Assembly: GCA_002399735.1 (NCBI GenBank)
Contig: DHEF01000045.1
Location: 25,845 to 77,550 of the forward strand
Length of the DNA: 51,706 nucleotides
Reading direction: 5' to 3'
From: Chitinophagaceae bacterium UBA4857
GTDB taxonomy: Bacteria; Bacteroidota; Bacteroidia; Chitinophagales; Chitinophagaceae
The notes beneath the pieces are model-generated. The model made no database searches, had not been told where the DNA came from, and worked only from the letters and a program-made list of their open reading frames with translations. Of the stretch, positions 16,347 through 24,831 are shown piece by piece. A program made the translations under genes and the position numbers. Each line of letters starts with the position of its first letter. The first letter of the stretch is position 1.

Positions 16347-16396
16347 AAAGTAACACCGAGTTGCACCGAGTTATTTTCACAGAGTAATCACGGAGG
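16347..16396. repeat. caccgag/cacagag word repeat, copy 1
   Basis: Tandem degenerate words (caccgagttgcaccgagtta, ttttcacagagtaatcacgg) recur at 48490-48530 and, inverted, at about 48650-48690. Both clusters directly follow a gtgcgacgcaa-family repeat. Confidence 0.6.
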
Positions 16397-16439
16397 AAAG
16401 GCAACTTAACACAGCTTCATTAACTCATACGCTTGTGTT

Positions 16440-16590
16440 ATGTTTAGGACTTTAAAAATTCTCATATCTCAATTCTGAAATCTCAAATCAAAAAAAATCA
16501 GACACCAGCCATCATCAAATGAGACATCTCAATTCTCAAATCTCAATTTCTAAATCAGAAATCCGCAAATCCTAAATCATACATCCCTGT
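16440..16590. repeat. Tract of degenerate tctcaaatctcaattct words
   Basis: Roughly 150 bases consist of variants of tctcaattctcaaatc and ctaaatca. It is the longest AT-rich word tract in the window. There is no ORF and no clear secondary structure. Confidence 0.6.
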
Positions 16591-16667
16591 TTCTTGTTAA
16601 AGCTTTCTTAAACGTACTAACTTGCATATGGAAACCCTTTCGGGCAACATCCTTTCATAAAACGCTT

Positions 16668-17513
16668 ATGAAATTTATTTGCACCACTTTGTTTACCGTA
16701 TTGCTAACAGCCTGTATCAACGATTCTCTGTCAACTAATAATAATTCATCCAATACAAGCATCGCCACAAAAGGTAAATTTTATACCAGTATTAAAGAAA
16801 TACCTGTTCCTGAAGGGTATGAAAGAATAATGTTCGCTGAAAATTCATACGGTGCTTATTTAAGAAACTTAAGTTTGAAACAGGACAATACCGTTTACCT
16901 ATATAACGGATCAAAAAAAGGAAATCAACAAGCGCAATTTGCCGTACTAAGTATGGATGTTGGCAATAAAGATTTACAACAATGTGCCGATGCTGCCATG
17001 CGTTTATATGCCGAACATTTATATGCACAAAAACAATACGACAAAATACGATTTAATTTAACCAATGGTTTTGACTGTAATTTTAAAAAATATGCAGAAG
17101 GGTATAGGGTAGTGGTAAATGGCAATAAAACAAATTGGGTATTACAAGCAAAGCCGGATAACAGTTATGCTGTTTTTCGTAAATACATGGATTTGGTTTT
17201 TAACTATGCCGGCACCAGATCCTTACACGGTCAAATGAAAACAGTTTCGTTTGATAACATGCAAACAGGTGATGTATTTATTCAAACCGGTGAGCCTTAT
17301 GGCCATGCCGTAACGGTAATGGATATGGCGGTAAATAAAACTACAAAGGATACCGTATTTATGTTATCGCAGAGTTATATGCCGGCACAAAATATTCATG
17401 TATTACTTAACCCAAATGCCGACGGAAAAAGCCCTTGGTATAGCAAAAATTTTAATGGCAAATTGTACACACCTGAATGGACTTTTACTAAAACAGACTT
17501 GAAGCGTTTTTAA
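16668..17513 (+). CDS. DUF4846-domain lipoprotein
   Basis: This is a 281-residue protein with a lipoprotein-like start (MKFICTTLFTVLLTAC, Cys16). The rest follows the DUF4846 pattern closely: GAYLRNLSLKQDNTVYLYNG; QFAVLSMDVGNKDLQQCADA; RFNLTNGFDC; YMDLVFNYAGTRSL; GDVFIQTGEPYGHAVTVMDM; then LSQSYMPAQNIHVL and ending EWTFTKTDLKRF. The function of the family is unknown; the GHAV segment and its neighbours suggest a protease- or amidase-like pocket, which is inference. The protein is probably periplasmic. Confidence 0.88.
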   Translation: MKFICTTLFTVLLTACINDSLSTNNNSSNTSIATKGKFYTSIKEIPVPEGYERIMFAENSYGAYLRNLSLKQDNTVYLYNGSKKGNQQAQFAVLSMDVGNKDLQQCADAAMRLYAEHLYAQKQYDKIRFNLTNGFDCNFKKYAEGYRVVVNGNKTNWVLQAKPDNSYAVFRKYMDLVFNYAGTRSLHGQMKTVSFDNMQTGDVFIQTGEPYGHAVTVMDMAVNKTTKDTVFMLSQSYMPAQNIHVLLNPNADGKSPWYSKNFNGKLYTPEWTFTKTDLKRF

Positions 17514-17517
17514 CACG

Positions 17518-17560
17518 AGACAATTAGTTAATTAGCTGATTAGCTGATGTGCTAATGTAA
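17518..17560. repeat. AT-rich repeated-word tract
   Basis: The words attagttaattagctgatta and gctgatgtgctaatgt follow the DUF4846 stop, in the same style as the 1408-1527 spacer. Confidence 0.45.
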
Positions 17561-17580
17561 ACGACCAAGGCATTATTACG

Positions 17581-17656
17581 ATGATGATTAGCGAACGGAA
17601 CGTTGCAGTGTGCGACGCAAGTAAAGCTCAATCATGGGTGGAACGCTGGTAACATA
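17581..17656 (+). repeat. Dispersed gtgcgacgcaa-family repeat, copy 4
   Basis: This copy has gattagcgaacgg, gtgcgacgcaagtaaagctc and gaacgctggtaaca in order, nearly the same as the right half of the copy at 44747-44880. This defines a second subtype with an extended right end. Confidence 0.75.
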
Positions 17657-17760
17657 ATAAAAATATCAAGTATTAAGTATGTAGTATATAGAAGGAAACC
17701 TGCATCATCACGACAACTTTGAACTTTTGAACCTTCACCGCTGCCCGTAACAAAATAATT

Positions 17761-18318
17761 TTACAAATAGTAAAACAGTAAAAAGTTAACCACACCAATA
17801 AGCACACCGGTTAGTAAACCGCCCCAACGTAAAATGTTGAAAGGTTTTTGTAATGGTTGTTGCAGCATGGTTTTAAATTCAGCATCGGATATAGCATTTA
17901 TTTTTTGGCTTACCATTTGCGTTAAGTCCACCGATGAAAATAGTTTACCGCCAAACTGTTGCATAATTTCTGGAAAAAGTGTTTGCAGTTGTTTTATAAA
18001 AACGGCTTTCAGTTGATCGGTTGTTTTGTTACCTATAAACATGCCAATCATCGGAATTTCTTCTTTTAGCTTAACGTTTAAAAACTCGTCAATATGTTTT
18101 TCAATAGTAGGCATGGCATCATCCAGCAAAGCGGGGTCGCCCAGTTTGTGTTGTAAACTATCCAGGTTAATATGTTTTGCAGCAAACTGCCCAATGAAAA
18201 TAGCAAGACTGCTTTTTTTATGAAGCAAATGGTTGTATATATTACTGCTAAAACAGTATGCTGCCAACCAGCCTAACAAACCCGATATAATTAAACTTAA
18301 AAATAAACTGGTAGCCAT
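17761..18318 (-). CDS. DUF445-family membrane protein
   Basis: The 185-residue protein has membrane segments at both ends (LFLSLIISGLLGWLAAYCF and WGGLLTGVLIGVVNFLLFYY) around a helical domain (about 35-155), the usual DUF445 layout. The family is uncharacterised and membrane-bound. I start it at the ATG at 18318; the longer reading frame to 18420 would run through the tRNA-His terminator and gene, so it is rejected. It lies directly downstream of tRNA-His on the same strand. Confidence 0.82.
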   Translation of the reverse strand: MATSLFLSLIISGLLGWLAAYCFSSNIYNHLLHKKSSLAIFIGQFAAKHINLDSLQHKLGDPALLDDAMPTIEKHIDEFLNVKLKEEIPMIGMFIGNKTTDQLKAVFIKQLQTLFPEIMQQFGGKLFSSVDLTQMVSQKINAISDAEFKTMLQQPLQKPFNILRWGGLLTGVLIGVVNFLLFYYL

Positions 18319-18344
18319 GATATGTTTGAAATTTATACAAATAA

Positions 18345-18373
18345 AAACCCCGAATATAAAATATCCGGGGTTT
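18345..18373 (-). terminator. Terminator of tRNA-His
   Basis: The minus strand forms AAACCCCGGATAT...ATATTCGGGGTTT, followed by a T run, just after the tRNA 3' end. Confidence 0.85.
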
Positions 18374-18378
18374 GTGTG

Positions 18379-18453
18379 GGTGGCTAACCGGGCTCGAACC
18401 GGCGACCCCCAGAACCACAATCTGGTGCTCTAACCAACTGAGCTACAACCACC
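18379..18453 (-). tRNA. tRNA-His (anticodon GTG)
   Basis: The minus strand folds as a full cloverleaf. The acceptor GTGGTTG pairs with TAGCCAC using two wobble pairs. The D arm is AGCTCAGTTGGTTAGAGC. The anticodon stem CCAGA/TCTGG holds the loop TTGTGGT with anticodon GTG. The T arm is GCCGG/CCGGT with TTCGAGC. An extra 5' G (position -1) faces discriminator C73, the identity mark of histidine tRNA. The 3' CCA is not encoded. Confidence 0.97.
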
Positions 18454-18492
18454 ATGTTGCCATTACAAACATCAATTTTGTAAAAGCGACTG

Positions 18493-18500
18493 CAAAAGTA
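18493..18500 (-). promoter_or_regulatory. -7 promoter element of tRNA-His
   Basis: The minus strand reads TACTTTTG (TAnnTTTG), 39 bases before the tRNA 5' end. Confidence 0.5.
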
Positions 18501-18703
18501 ATCAAATTTGATTTACAGTGTAATTAAAACCAATATTTTTTTTAAAATTAATCAAAAACAAGCTTTAGGGTGTTAGTATAATAATCATATGTTTTGCGTA
18601 TTAACATATTTTATCATTGAGTTCCATTAAAATGGGTAACACACCATTCATCAAAAAGCAAAGTTAAAAGCTCAATAATACACGAAAGTGTTCGTTTTTA
18701 TAT

Positions 18704-18711
18704 TATTTTTG
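18704..18711 (+). promoter_or_regulatory. -7 promoter element of the C-terminal processing protease
   Basis: TATTTTTG matches the consensus. The first possible ATG (18716) is only four bases away, whereas the ATG at 18746 leaves a normal short leader and a clean signal peptide. The element therefore favours the later start. Confidence 0.5.
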
Positions 18712-18745
18712 GATTATGCGTTCTGCAATTAAATATTTAACAGAT

Positions 18746-20911
18746 ATGAAGAGACTTCCGATAGTGTTGTTATTGGTTATAGCAGGTTTTTTTCTGGCCT
18801 TTAAAACTATTAATGCCGGTGGTACTAAAACACCTCCAGGCAAATACGAAGAAATATTAAGAATGGTGGGCGAAATGTTGAAGCAAGGACATTTTAGTCC
18901 TAAAAACATTGATGACAGCCTTTCACTAAAAATATTTGACGGCTACATTAAAATGTTAGACTCCGACAAAACTTTCTTTTTACAAAGAGACCTTGACTCT
19001 TTAAAAAACCTGTACGGTACCAAACTGGATGATGAAATAAATGGTGCGCCGGTAGTATTTTTTAAAGAAGCGGGTAAAGTATTTAAAGCAAGGGTTAACG
19101 AATCGGCAGCCAATGCGGCTTCTTACCTAAAAAAACCTTTTAACTATAAAATAGATGAAGAGGTAGAGTTAGATTCGAAAAACTTTGATTTTACAAAGAC
19201 GGTAGCAGAGCGTAATGAAAGATGGCGTAAGAAAGTTAAGCTAATGTCGTTGGAGCAATATGCGGACTTGTTAACGGTACGTGAGCGTAACAAAGGTGTT
19301 GACAGTTTTGTGGTTAAAGCAGATTCTACATTGGAAAGAGAAGCCCGCCAAAAAGCTAACAAAACATTAGACCGGATTTTTGAAAGATACAATCATAAAT
19401 TTAGTGATGATGATATGTTTAGCTTATATGTAAACTCCATTACTGCTTTAATGGATACACATACCGAGTTTATGCCTCCTGAAGATAAAAGATACTTTGA
19501 TGAAGAAATGAGCGGTACTTTTTATGGTATAGGAGCTTTACTGCAATATGACGAAGGCAGTATAAAAATAGCCAGTGTTGTAGCCGGTGGTCCTGCTGCA
19601 AAATCTGGACAAATTGAAGCCGGTGATTATATTGCAAAAGTAACCGAAGCCGGTAGTGCAGAAACAGTGGAGTTGATTGGCTATTTAGTAAGCGATGCAG
19701 TAAAAGTAATTAGAGGAAAAGAGGGCAGCAGTGTAACCCTTACCCTTAAAAAAACAGATGGCCGTTTAAAGGATGTTACATTAAAGCGTGAAAAAATTGA
19801 TAATGATATTGAAACATTTGCCCGTAGTGTAGTGGTAAATGAAGGTGGTTTAAAAATAGGGTATATTTATTTGCCTTCTTTCTATGCCGATTTTGATAAT
19901 GCAAACGGCAGACGTTCTTACCTGGATGTTGCCCGTGAAGTAGAAAAATTAAAAAAGCAAAACATCGATGGTATAGTAATGGACTTGCGTAACAACGGCG
20001 GTGGTTCGTTATACGATGTGGTACAAATGGCCGGTTTGTTTATTGGCGAAGGCCCTGTTGTACAGGTAAAAGATCGTGTTAATAAACCCAATGTACTAAG
20101 CGATAAAGATAAAACCGTTTTATACAATGGTCCGTTAGCGGTAATGGTAAATGAGTTCAGTGCTTCGGCATCAGAAATATTTGCGGCTGCTATACAGGAT
20201 TATGGCCGTGGGGTAGTAATAGGCAGTACATCCACTTATGGAAAAGGAACAGTACAGCGCAATATTGGTATTGATAAAAATGGTTTTTCCAACACTAATG
20301 CAGAGTTAGGTACCATCAAATTAACTTTACAAAAGTTCTATCGTATTAACGGTGGTTCTACACAGTTAAATGGTGTTAGCTCTGATATTGTTTTACCTGA
20401 CCAATACGAGTTTTTGAAAGTGCGTGAAAAAGACGCCGAAAATGCACTGGAGTGGGATGAAATAGCTAAATCGCCTTACAGAACATGGGATGCAGGTTAT
20501 AACCTGGATGATGTAAAAAATTTAAGTAAACTACGTTTAGAGAATGATACGGTATTTTCTAAAATACATGATTACTCTAAATGGTTGTATGAAAACAACA
20601 ATAAAACAGTATCGCTGAAATTAGATGATTACAAAAAATCGCAGAAAGAGATTACTGATGTTGTAGCTAAAACCAGAAATTTACTTAAGTTAAAAGAAGA
20701 ATTGAATGTAGCTTCTTTGGATAGTGAGAAAGATAAATATGCAGGTGATAAAGCCAAAGCTGATCGTTATAACCAATGGTTAACTGCTTTACGCCAGGAT
20801 ATTTACCTGAACCAGGCTATAAAAGTAATTAACGATGTAGTTAACTTACAAAATATAGCTAAAGGAAAAGGTACAGCAAAACCTGAAGACGCTCCTAAAA
20901 AAGCATTCTAA
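18746..20911 (+). CDS. Carboxy-terminal processing protease (S41, Prc/Tsp type)
   Basis: This periplasmic serine protease trims or degrades proteins from the C-terminus. The signal anchor (MKRLPIVLLLVIAGFFLAFK) is followed by the Tsp N-terminal helical domain (to about 220). A PDZ domain (about 240-330, FYGIGALLQYDEGSIKIASV) comes next, then the S41 core with EFSASASEIFAAA (catalytic Ser) and STYGKGTVQ (catalytic Lys). A Tsp-type C-terminal helical extension reaches residue 721. Length and order match Prc/Tsp rather than short CtpA. An ATG at 18716 would add ten residues; I prefer 18746 from the promoter position. Confidence 0.95.
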   Translation: MKRLPIVLLLVIAGFFLAFKTINAGGTKTPPGKYEEILRMVGEMLKQGHFSPKNIDDSLSLKIFDGYIKMLDSDKTFFLQRDLDSLKNLYGTKLDDEINGAPVVFFKEAGKVFKARVNESAANAASYLKKPFNYKIDEEVELDSKNFDFTKTVAERNERWRKKVKLMSLEQYADLLTVRERNKGVDSFVVKADSTLEREARQKANKTLDRIFERYNHKFSDDDMFSLYVNSITALMDTHTEFMPPEDKRYFDEEMSGTFYGIGALLQYDEGSIKIASVVAGGPAAKSGQIEAGDYIAKVTEAGSAETVELIGYLVSDAVKVIRGKEGSSVTLTLKKTDGRLKDVTLKREKIDNDIETFARSVVVNEGGLKIGYIYLPSFYADFDNANGRRSYLDVAREVEKLKKQNIDGIVMDLRNNGGGSLYDVVQMAGLFIGEGPVVQVKDRVNKPNVLSDKDKTVLYNGPLAVMVNEFSASASEIFAAAIQDYGRGVVIGSTSTYGKGTVQRNIGIDKNGFSNTNAELGTIKLTLQKFYRINGGSTQLNGVSSDIVLPDQYEFLKVREKDAENALEWDEIAKSPYRTWDAGYNLDDVKNLSKLRLENDTVFSKIHDYSKWLYENNNKTVSLKLDDYKKSQKEITDVVAKTRNLLKLKEELNVASLDSEKDKYAGDKAKADRYNQWLTALRQDIYLNQAIKVINDVVNLQNIAKGKGTAKPEDAPKKAF

Positions 20912-20933
20912 TATTTTTATAGAGATATTTATG

Positions 20934-20967
20934 AATAAGGTTCAGCCATTGCTGAACCTTATTTTTT
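20934..20967 (+). terminator. Terminator of the processing protease
   Basis: A perfect 13-bp stem (AATAAGGTTCAGC with GCTGAACCTTATT) and four-base loop are followed by a T run. Confidence 0.9.
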
Positions 20968-21039
20968 TGTATATATTAATTTACCATAATTGAACGGTAG
21001 GTATTAACTTTAAAACCACGTAAGCTTAAAAAATTAAAC

Positions 21040-21837
21040 ATGAATAAACTTTCTGGATTTGTATTTTTTTCTTTTCTATTAATGGTTGTGGGATGTTCGC
21101 CAAAAGCGAGTAAAACTTCAAATGAAGGAAACAATTGGATAAACCTTTTTAACGGAAAAAATATTGATGACTGGATAGTAAAAATTCATGGCCACGAGGT
21201 AGGAGATAATTACGGCAATACATTCAGGGTAGAAGAAGGTATACTAAAAGTACGTTACGATCAATACGATGGTTTTAAAGAAAGATATGGTCATTTGTAT
21301 TATAAAAATCCGTTTTCAAACTATCATTTAAAAATGGAATATCGTTTTGCAGATGGTTGGATGAAAGATGCGCCTTCGTATACCGAATTAAACAGTGGCG
21401 TTATGTTTCATTCGCAAGATCCACGTACGATGCCGAAGGAACAAGACTGGCCTATATCTGTTGAAATGCAATTTTTAGCGGGCTTGCCTGATGGCAAACC
21501 AAGACCTACCGGCAATATGTGTTCACCGGGTACAGATATTGTTTACGAAGGCAAAATATATAGCGGCCATTGTCTTAATTCTACTGCTAAAACTTACAAA
21601 CCTGATGAATGGGTAAAAGCAGAATTGATTGTTTTAGGCGATTCGTTAATTACACATATCATTAACGGCGATACGGTACTGCAATATTCAAAACCATCCA
21701 TTGGCGGCGGTGTTGCTAACCGCTACGATCCCAAACAAAAAGTGGACGGCACTCCTTTGAAAAGTGGTTTTATTGCTTTACAAAGCGAAGGCCAGCCGAT
21801 TGATTTTAGAAATATTGTGTTGAAAGAATTGCAGTAA
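21040..21837 (+). CDS. DUF1080 (3-keto-disaccharide hydrolase family) lipoprotein
   Basis: The 265-residue lipoprotein (signal ending VVGC, Cys19) has the DUF1080 beta-jelly-roll: WINLFNGKNIDDWIVKIHG, YKNPFSNYHLKMEYRFADGW, ELNSGVMFHSQDP, SVEMQFLAG, GDTVLQYSKP and a final PIDFRNIVLKEL. Members are concanavalin-like domains, several shown to hydrolyse 3-keto-glycosides; whether this one does is inference. It is a single-gene unit. Confidence 0.92.
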   Translation: MNKLSGFVFFSFLLMVVGCSPKASKTSNEGNNWINLFNGKNIDDWIVKIHGHEVGDNYGNTFRVEEGILKVRYDQYDGFKERYGHLYYKNPFSNYHLKMEYRFADGWMKDAPSYTELNSGVMFHSQDPRTMPKEQDWPISVEMQFLAGLPDGKPRPTGNMCSPGTDIVYEGKIYSGHCLNSTAKTYKPDEWVKAELIVLGDSLITHIINGDTVLQYSKPSIGGGVANRYDPKQKVDGTPLKSGFIALQSEGQPIDFRNIVLKELQ

Positions 21838-21875
21838 ATAATGATGAATGATGAGTCATGAATGATGAACTGCTA

Positions 21876-21922
21876 TGCGAAACTTGCAGTTTCGCATTAA
21901 TATGCTATCGCCTTTGGCGATA
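21876..21922. repeat. REP-like palindrome pair, copy 1
   Basis: A palindrome with arms TGCGAAACT and AGTTTCGCA around TGC is followed after nine bases by TATCGCC-ttt-GGCGATA. The same pair occurs at 40089-40170. Confidence 0.7.
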
Positions 21923-21947
21923 ATATACTTTACAAAAACAACAGTTT

Positions 21948-22460
21948 ATGGATGACGAATGGCGATTGACTGCGAAGTCAATAACAAAATACAACCCCAT
22001 TTATCGAGATAAAGATGGTCGGTATAAAAAAAACGAATGGATTGGCTTTTTTCAGGTAGGGCAGACCATTAACGGTTTACCCTTGAAAATAGATGAGTAT
22101 TTGCAAGTTGAAGAAAAGTATATATTAGCTGTTATTGCTTTCTTTAATTTTCATGACTGTAAAAAAGTAGTTATAAGAAGTTTAGAAAAACAAAAAGATT
22201 TGCCTTCTCAACTTTTTGATAACGACGAATTATTTCATAGTTATAATTCTTTAAAAGAAGATATAACTATTCCAGTAGAAAATTTAGGTATTATCATAAA
22301 ACTGATTTTAAGAGAATTTGCTTGGGCAGAGTTGTTTTGTGTGGAAAGTGATGAAATTGCAGTGCGTTTTGGATATGATTTTTATATGTATGTAAATTCG
22401 AATAGGGGCTTGGATAGTTTTTTTGAGAATGTTAAAGCAATAGGCTTGTTTGTTGATTGA
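21948..22460 (+). CDS. Hypothetical cytoplasmic protein
   Basis: I do not recognise this 170-residue acidic protein. It has no signal peptide or membrane segment. It contains an opening W-rich segment (MDDEWRLTAKSITKYNPIYR), a helical middle with KYILAVIAFFNFHDCKKVVI and a C-terminal part LREFAWAELFCVESDEIAVR followed by FGYDFYMYV. The acidic, compact profile resembles small immunity-type proteins, but no toxin is nearby, so that is only a guess. It converges on lpdA. Confidence 0.7.
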   Translation: MDDEWRLTAKSITKYNPIYRDKDGRYKKNEWIGFFQVGQTINGLPLKIDEYLQVEEKYILAVIAFFNFHDCKKVVIRSLEKQKDLPSQLFDNDELFHSYNSLKEDITIPVENLGIIIKLILREFAWAELFCVESDEIAVRFGYDFYMYVNSNRGLDSFFENVKAIGLFVD

Positions 22461-22502
22461 TAAAAGACACCTTTATAATTTAAATGTTTTAATAAAAAAG
22501 CA

Positions 22503-22586
22503 GGACAACTTACACAATGCCCAATAGCATTACCGAACGTACAAGTGAGTGACACAACAGACGATGATAGTAGTAATGCAGCTGAC
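22503..22586 (+). repeat. Dispersed gtgcgacgcaa-family repeat, copy 5
   Basis: The left end ttacacaatgcccaatagca, a divergent centre (gagtgacacaacagacgatg) and the right end agtagtaatgcagctgac are present. The cgacgcaa core has decayed to gacacaac here. Confidence 0.7.
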
Positions 22587-22600
22587 AAAATAAAAATAAA

Positions 22601-22625
22601 AAAGCCCGGAGTTAATCCGGGCTTT
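22601..22625 (-). terminator. Terminator of lpdA
   Basis: The stem AAAGCCCGGA with TCCGGGCTTT and a five-base loop is followed on the minus strand by a long T run, matching lpdA. Confidence 0.88.
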
Positions 22626-22646
22626 GTATTTATAAAGAATTTAATC

Positions 22647-24047
22647 TTACAAATGTATTGCTTCACCGTAGGCTACTTCAATAGCATCTTTCACACTTTC
22701 GCTGATAGTTGGGTGCGGGTGAATGCTGTTTAATACCTCCTGGTAAGTAGTTTCTAACTTACGGGCAGTAACAGTTTGCGCAATAATTTCGGTTACGTTG
22801 TAACCAATAGCGTGGGTACCTAACCACTCACCATATTTTGCATCAAAAATTACTTTTACAAAACCTTCGGCATGGCCGGCAGCAGATGCTTTACCTGATG
22901 CACTTAACGGGAATTTACCTACTTTAATCTCGTATCCTGCTTCTTTAGCTTGCGCTTCGGTATAACCTACCGATGCAATTTCGGGGTAGCAATAGGTACA
23001 ACCCGGTACGTTGTTATAATCCAACGCCTCAGGCTGATGGTGATATTTACCTTCAGCTTTTGCAATGGCTTCAATACAAACAATACCTTCTTTACTGGCA
23101 ACGTGGGCCAAAGCCTGACCAGGTGCACAGTCGCCAATGGCATAAATGCCATCAACATTTGTTTTGTAAAACTTGTCAACCGAAATACGACCTTTCTCGG
23201 TTTTAATACCTAACTCTTCCAGGCCAATTCCTTCAATATTGGCTACTACACCAACGGCGCTTAACAATACGTCAGCTTCTAATACTACATCGCCATTGGC
23301 CGTTTTTACGGTAGCTTTTACGCCTGCGCCCGAAGTATCAACCGAAGTTACTTCGCTGCTGGTCATAATATCAATACCTTGTTTCTTTAAGTTTTTATCT
23401 AATTCTTTTGATACGTCCTCGTCTTCTACAGGTACAATGCGTGGTAAAAATTCAACAATAGTAACCTTAGTTCCTACGCTGTTATAAAAATATCCAAACT
23501 CCACACCTATGGCACCGCTACCTACCACAATAATGCTTTTAGGTTGCTGGGGTAATGACATAGCTTCTCTGTAACCAATAATTTTTTTGCCGTCTTGTTT
23601 TAAAGCAGGCAATTCGCGGCTGCGACCACCGGTAGCAATTACCACATGGCGACCTTCAACCACTTGTTTTTCACCGTTGTTATCTACTTCAACCTTGCCT
23701 TTGGCAACTACTTTACCAAAACCGTTGATAACATCAATTTTATTTTTGCGCATTAAAAACTGAACGCCTTTACTCATTTTATCGGCAACACCACGGCTAC
23801 GTTTAATAATTGCATCAAATTTTGGTGTACCGGTTGCTTCAATACCATATGCCTCGGCATGTTTAATATCGTTTGCAACTTGTGCACTTTTTAATAATGC
23901 TTTAGTAGGAATACAGCCCCAGTTTAAGCAAATACCACCTAAACTTTCTTTTTCAATAATAGCTGTTTTAAAACCTAACTGCGATGCACGGATTGCAGCT
24001 ACATATCCGCCGGGGCCACTGCCCAATACAACTACGTCGTATGCCAT
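22647..24047 (-). CDS. lpdA: Dihydrolipoyl dehydrogenase
   Basis: This is the E3 component of 2-oxoacid dehydrogenase complexes; it reoxidises dihydrolipoyl groups with FAD and NAD. At 466 residues it has: FAD site VLGSGPGGYVAAIRA; redox disulfide GGICLNWGCIPTKALL; NAD site IVVGSGAIGVEFG; the central GDCAPGQALAHVASKEG; and the C-terminal HPHPTISE His-Glu pair of the catalytic interface. All features are intact. E1 and E2 genes are not in the window. Confidence 0.97.
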   Translation of the reverse strand: MAYDVVVLGSGPGGYVAAIRASQLGFKTAIIEKESLGGICLNWGCIPTKALLKSAQVANDIKHAEAYGIEATGTPKFDAIIKRSRGVADKMSKGVQFLMRKNKIDVINGFGKVVAKGKVEVDNNGEKQVVEGRHVVIATGGRSRELPALKQDGKKIIGYREAMSLPQQPKSIIVVGSGAIGVEFGYFYNSVGTKVTIVEFLPRIVPVEDEDVSKELDKNLKKQGIDIMTSSEVTSVDTSGAGVKATVKTANGDVVLEADVLLSAVGVVANIEGIGLEELGIKTEKGRISVDKFYKTNVDGIYAIGDCAPGQALAHVASKEGIVCIEAIAKAEGKYHHQPEALDYNNVPGCTYCYPEIASVGYTEAQAKEAGYEIKVGKFPLSASGKASAAGHAEGFVKVIFDAKYGEWLGTHAIGYNVTEIIAQTVTARKLETTYQEVLNSIHPHPTISESVKDAIEVAYGEAIHL

Positions 24048-24127
24048 ATACTGTTATTTAATATTTGTGTTAGTCTTTTCGTTTAAAAAGTCAGGCGAAG
24101 TTATTTGAAAACCTTCAAACGGGCAAA

Positions 24128-24171
24128 CCCAACATTTTTATGGTTTTACGGTAATAATAACAACTGTTGGG
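24128..24171. other. Inverted repeat in the lpdA-rlmH divergent gap
   Basis: Arms CCCAACA and TGTTGGG lie 30 bp apart in the 258-bp gap. This could be an operator or a leader hairpin of lpdA; no further support is visible. Confidence 0.35.
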
Positions 24172-24293
24172 TAGGTTTAGTTTAGCTTTTTGGCTAAGAA
24201 TACTTATAAGCTTAGGTGAAGCCCAAAAACCATGAAGCGTACCCCATTACTAATTATTAATTCTTAATTATTAATTCCCCCTAACCATTTACT

Positions 24294-24301
24294 TATTTTT
24301 G
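24294..24301 (+). promoter_or_regulatory. -7 promoter element of rlmH
   Basis: TATTTTTG ends four bases before the rlmH ATG, implying an almost leaderless transcript. Confidence 0.5.
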
Positions 24302-24305
24302 TTGC

Positions 24306-24779
24306 ATGATAATAAGTTTTTGGACAATTGGTAAAACACACGATGCTTACGTAAAACAGGGCATAGAAGAGTTTACCAAACGCATTACAAATTATTTTAA
24401 AGTGGAGTGGCAAATCATTCCGCCTTTAAAAAACAGCGGCAGCCTGCCCGAAACAGAAGTTAAAAAACGAGAGGCCGAAATGGTTTTATATGCACTGGAC
24501 AAAAACGATTACCTGGTATTACTTGACGAAAGAGGTAAACAAATTAGCTCCGAAGCTCTGGCTAATTTTATACAAAGCCGGGCAAACGAAAGCACTAAAA
24601 AGCTGGTATTTCTTATTGGTGGTGCGTTTGGTGTAGATACGCAGTTAATGCAACGGGCCAATTATCAATGGAGTTTATCGCAATTGGTTTTTCCGCACCA
24701 GTTAGTACGCCTTATTCTTGCCGAGCAAGTATATCGTGCCTGCAGCATTTTACGTAACGAAAAATATCATCACCAATAA
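24306..24779 (+). CDS. rlmH: 23S rRNA (pseudouridine-1915) N3-methyltransferase
   Basis: RlmH methylates pseudouridine 1915 of 23S rRNA in the 70S ribosome. The 157-residue SPOUT protein shows YLVLLDERGKQISSEALANF, the SAM-binding LVFLIGGAFGVD and SQLVFPHQLVRLILAEQVYR, and ends in ILRNEKYHHQ, the usual family ending. The rhomboid gene follows after 52 bp and may share the transcript. Confidence 0.97.
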   Translation: MIISFWTIGKTHDAYVKQGIEEFTKRITNYFKVEWQIIPPLKNSGSLPETEVKKREAEMVLYALDKNDYLVLLDERGKQISSEALANFIQSRANESTKKLVFLIGGAFGVDTQLMQRANYQWSLSQLVFPHQLVRLILAEQVYRACSILRNEKYHHQ

Positions 24780-24831
24780 CTTTAACGTTGGTATAGTTTG
24801 TTGCTTACATTTTATCCGTTATTTTTAAGTT

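Noticed and set aside
18319..18420. N-terminal extension of the DUF445 gene
   Set aside because: The extension lies inside the terminator and body of tRNA-His on the same strand.
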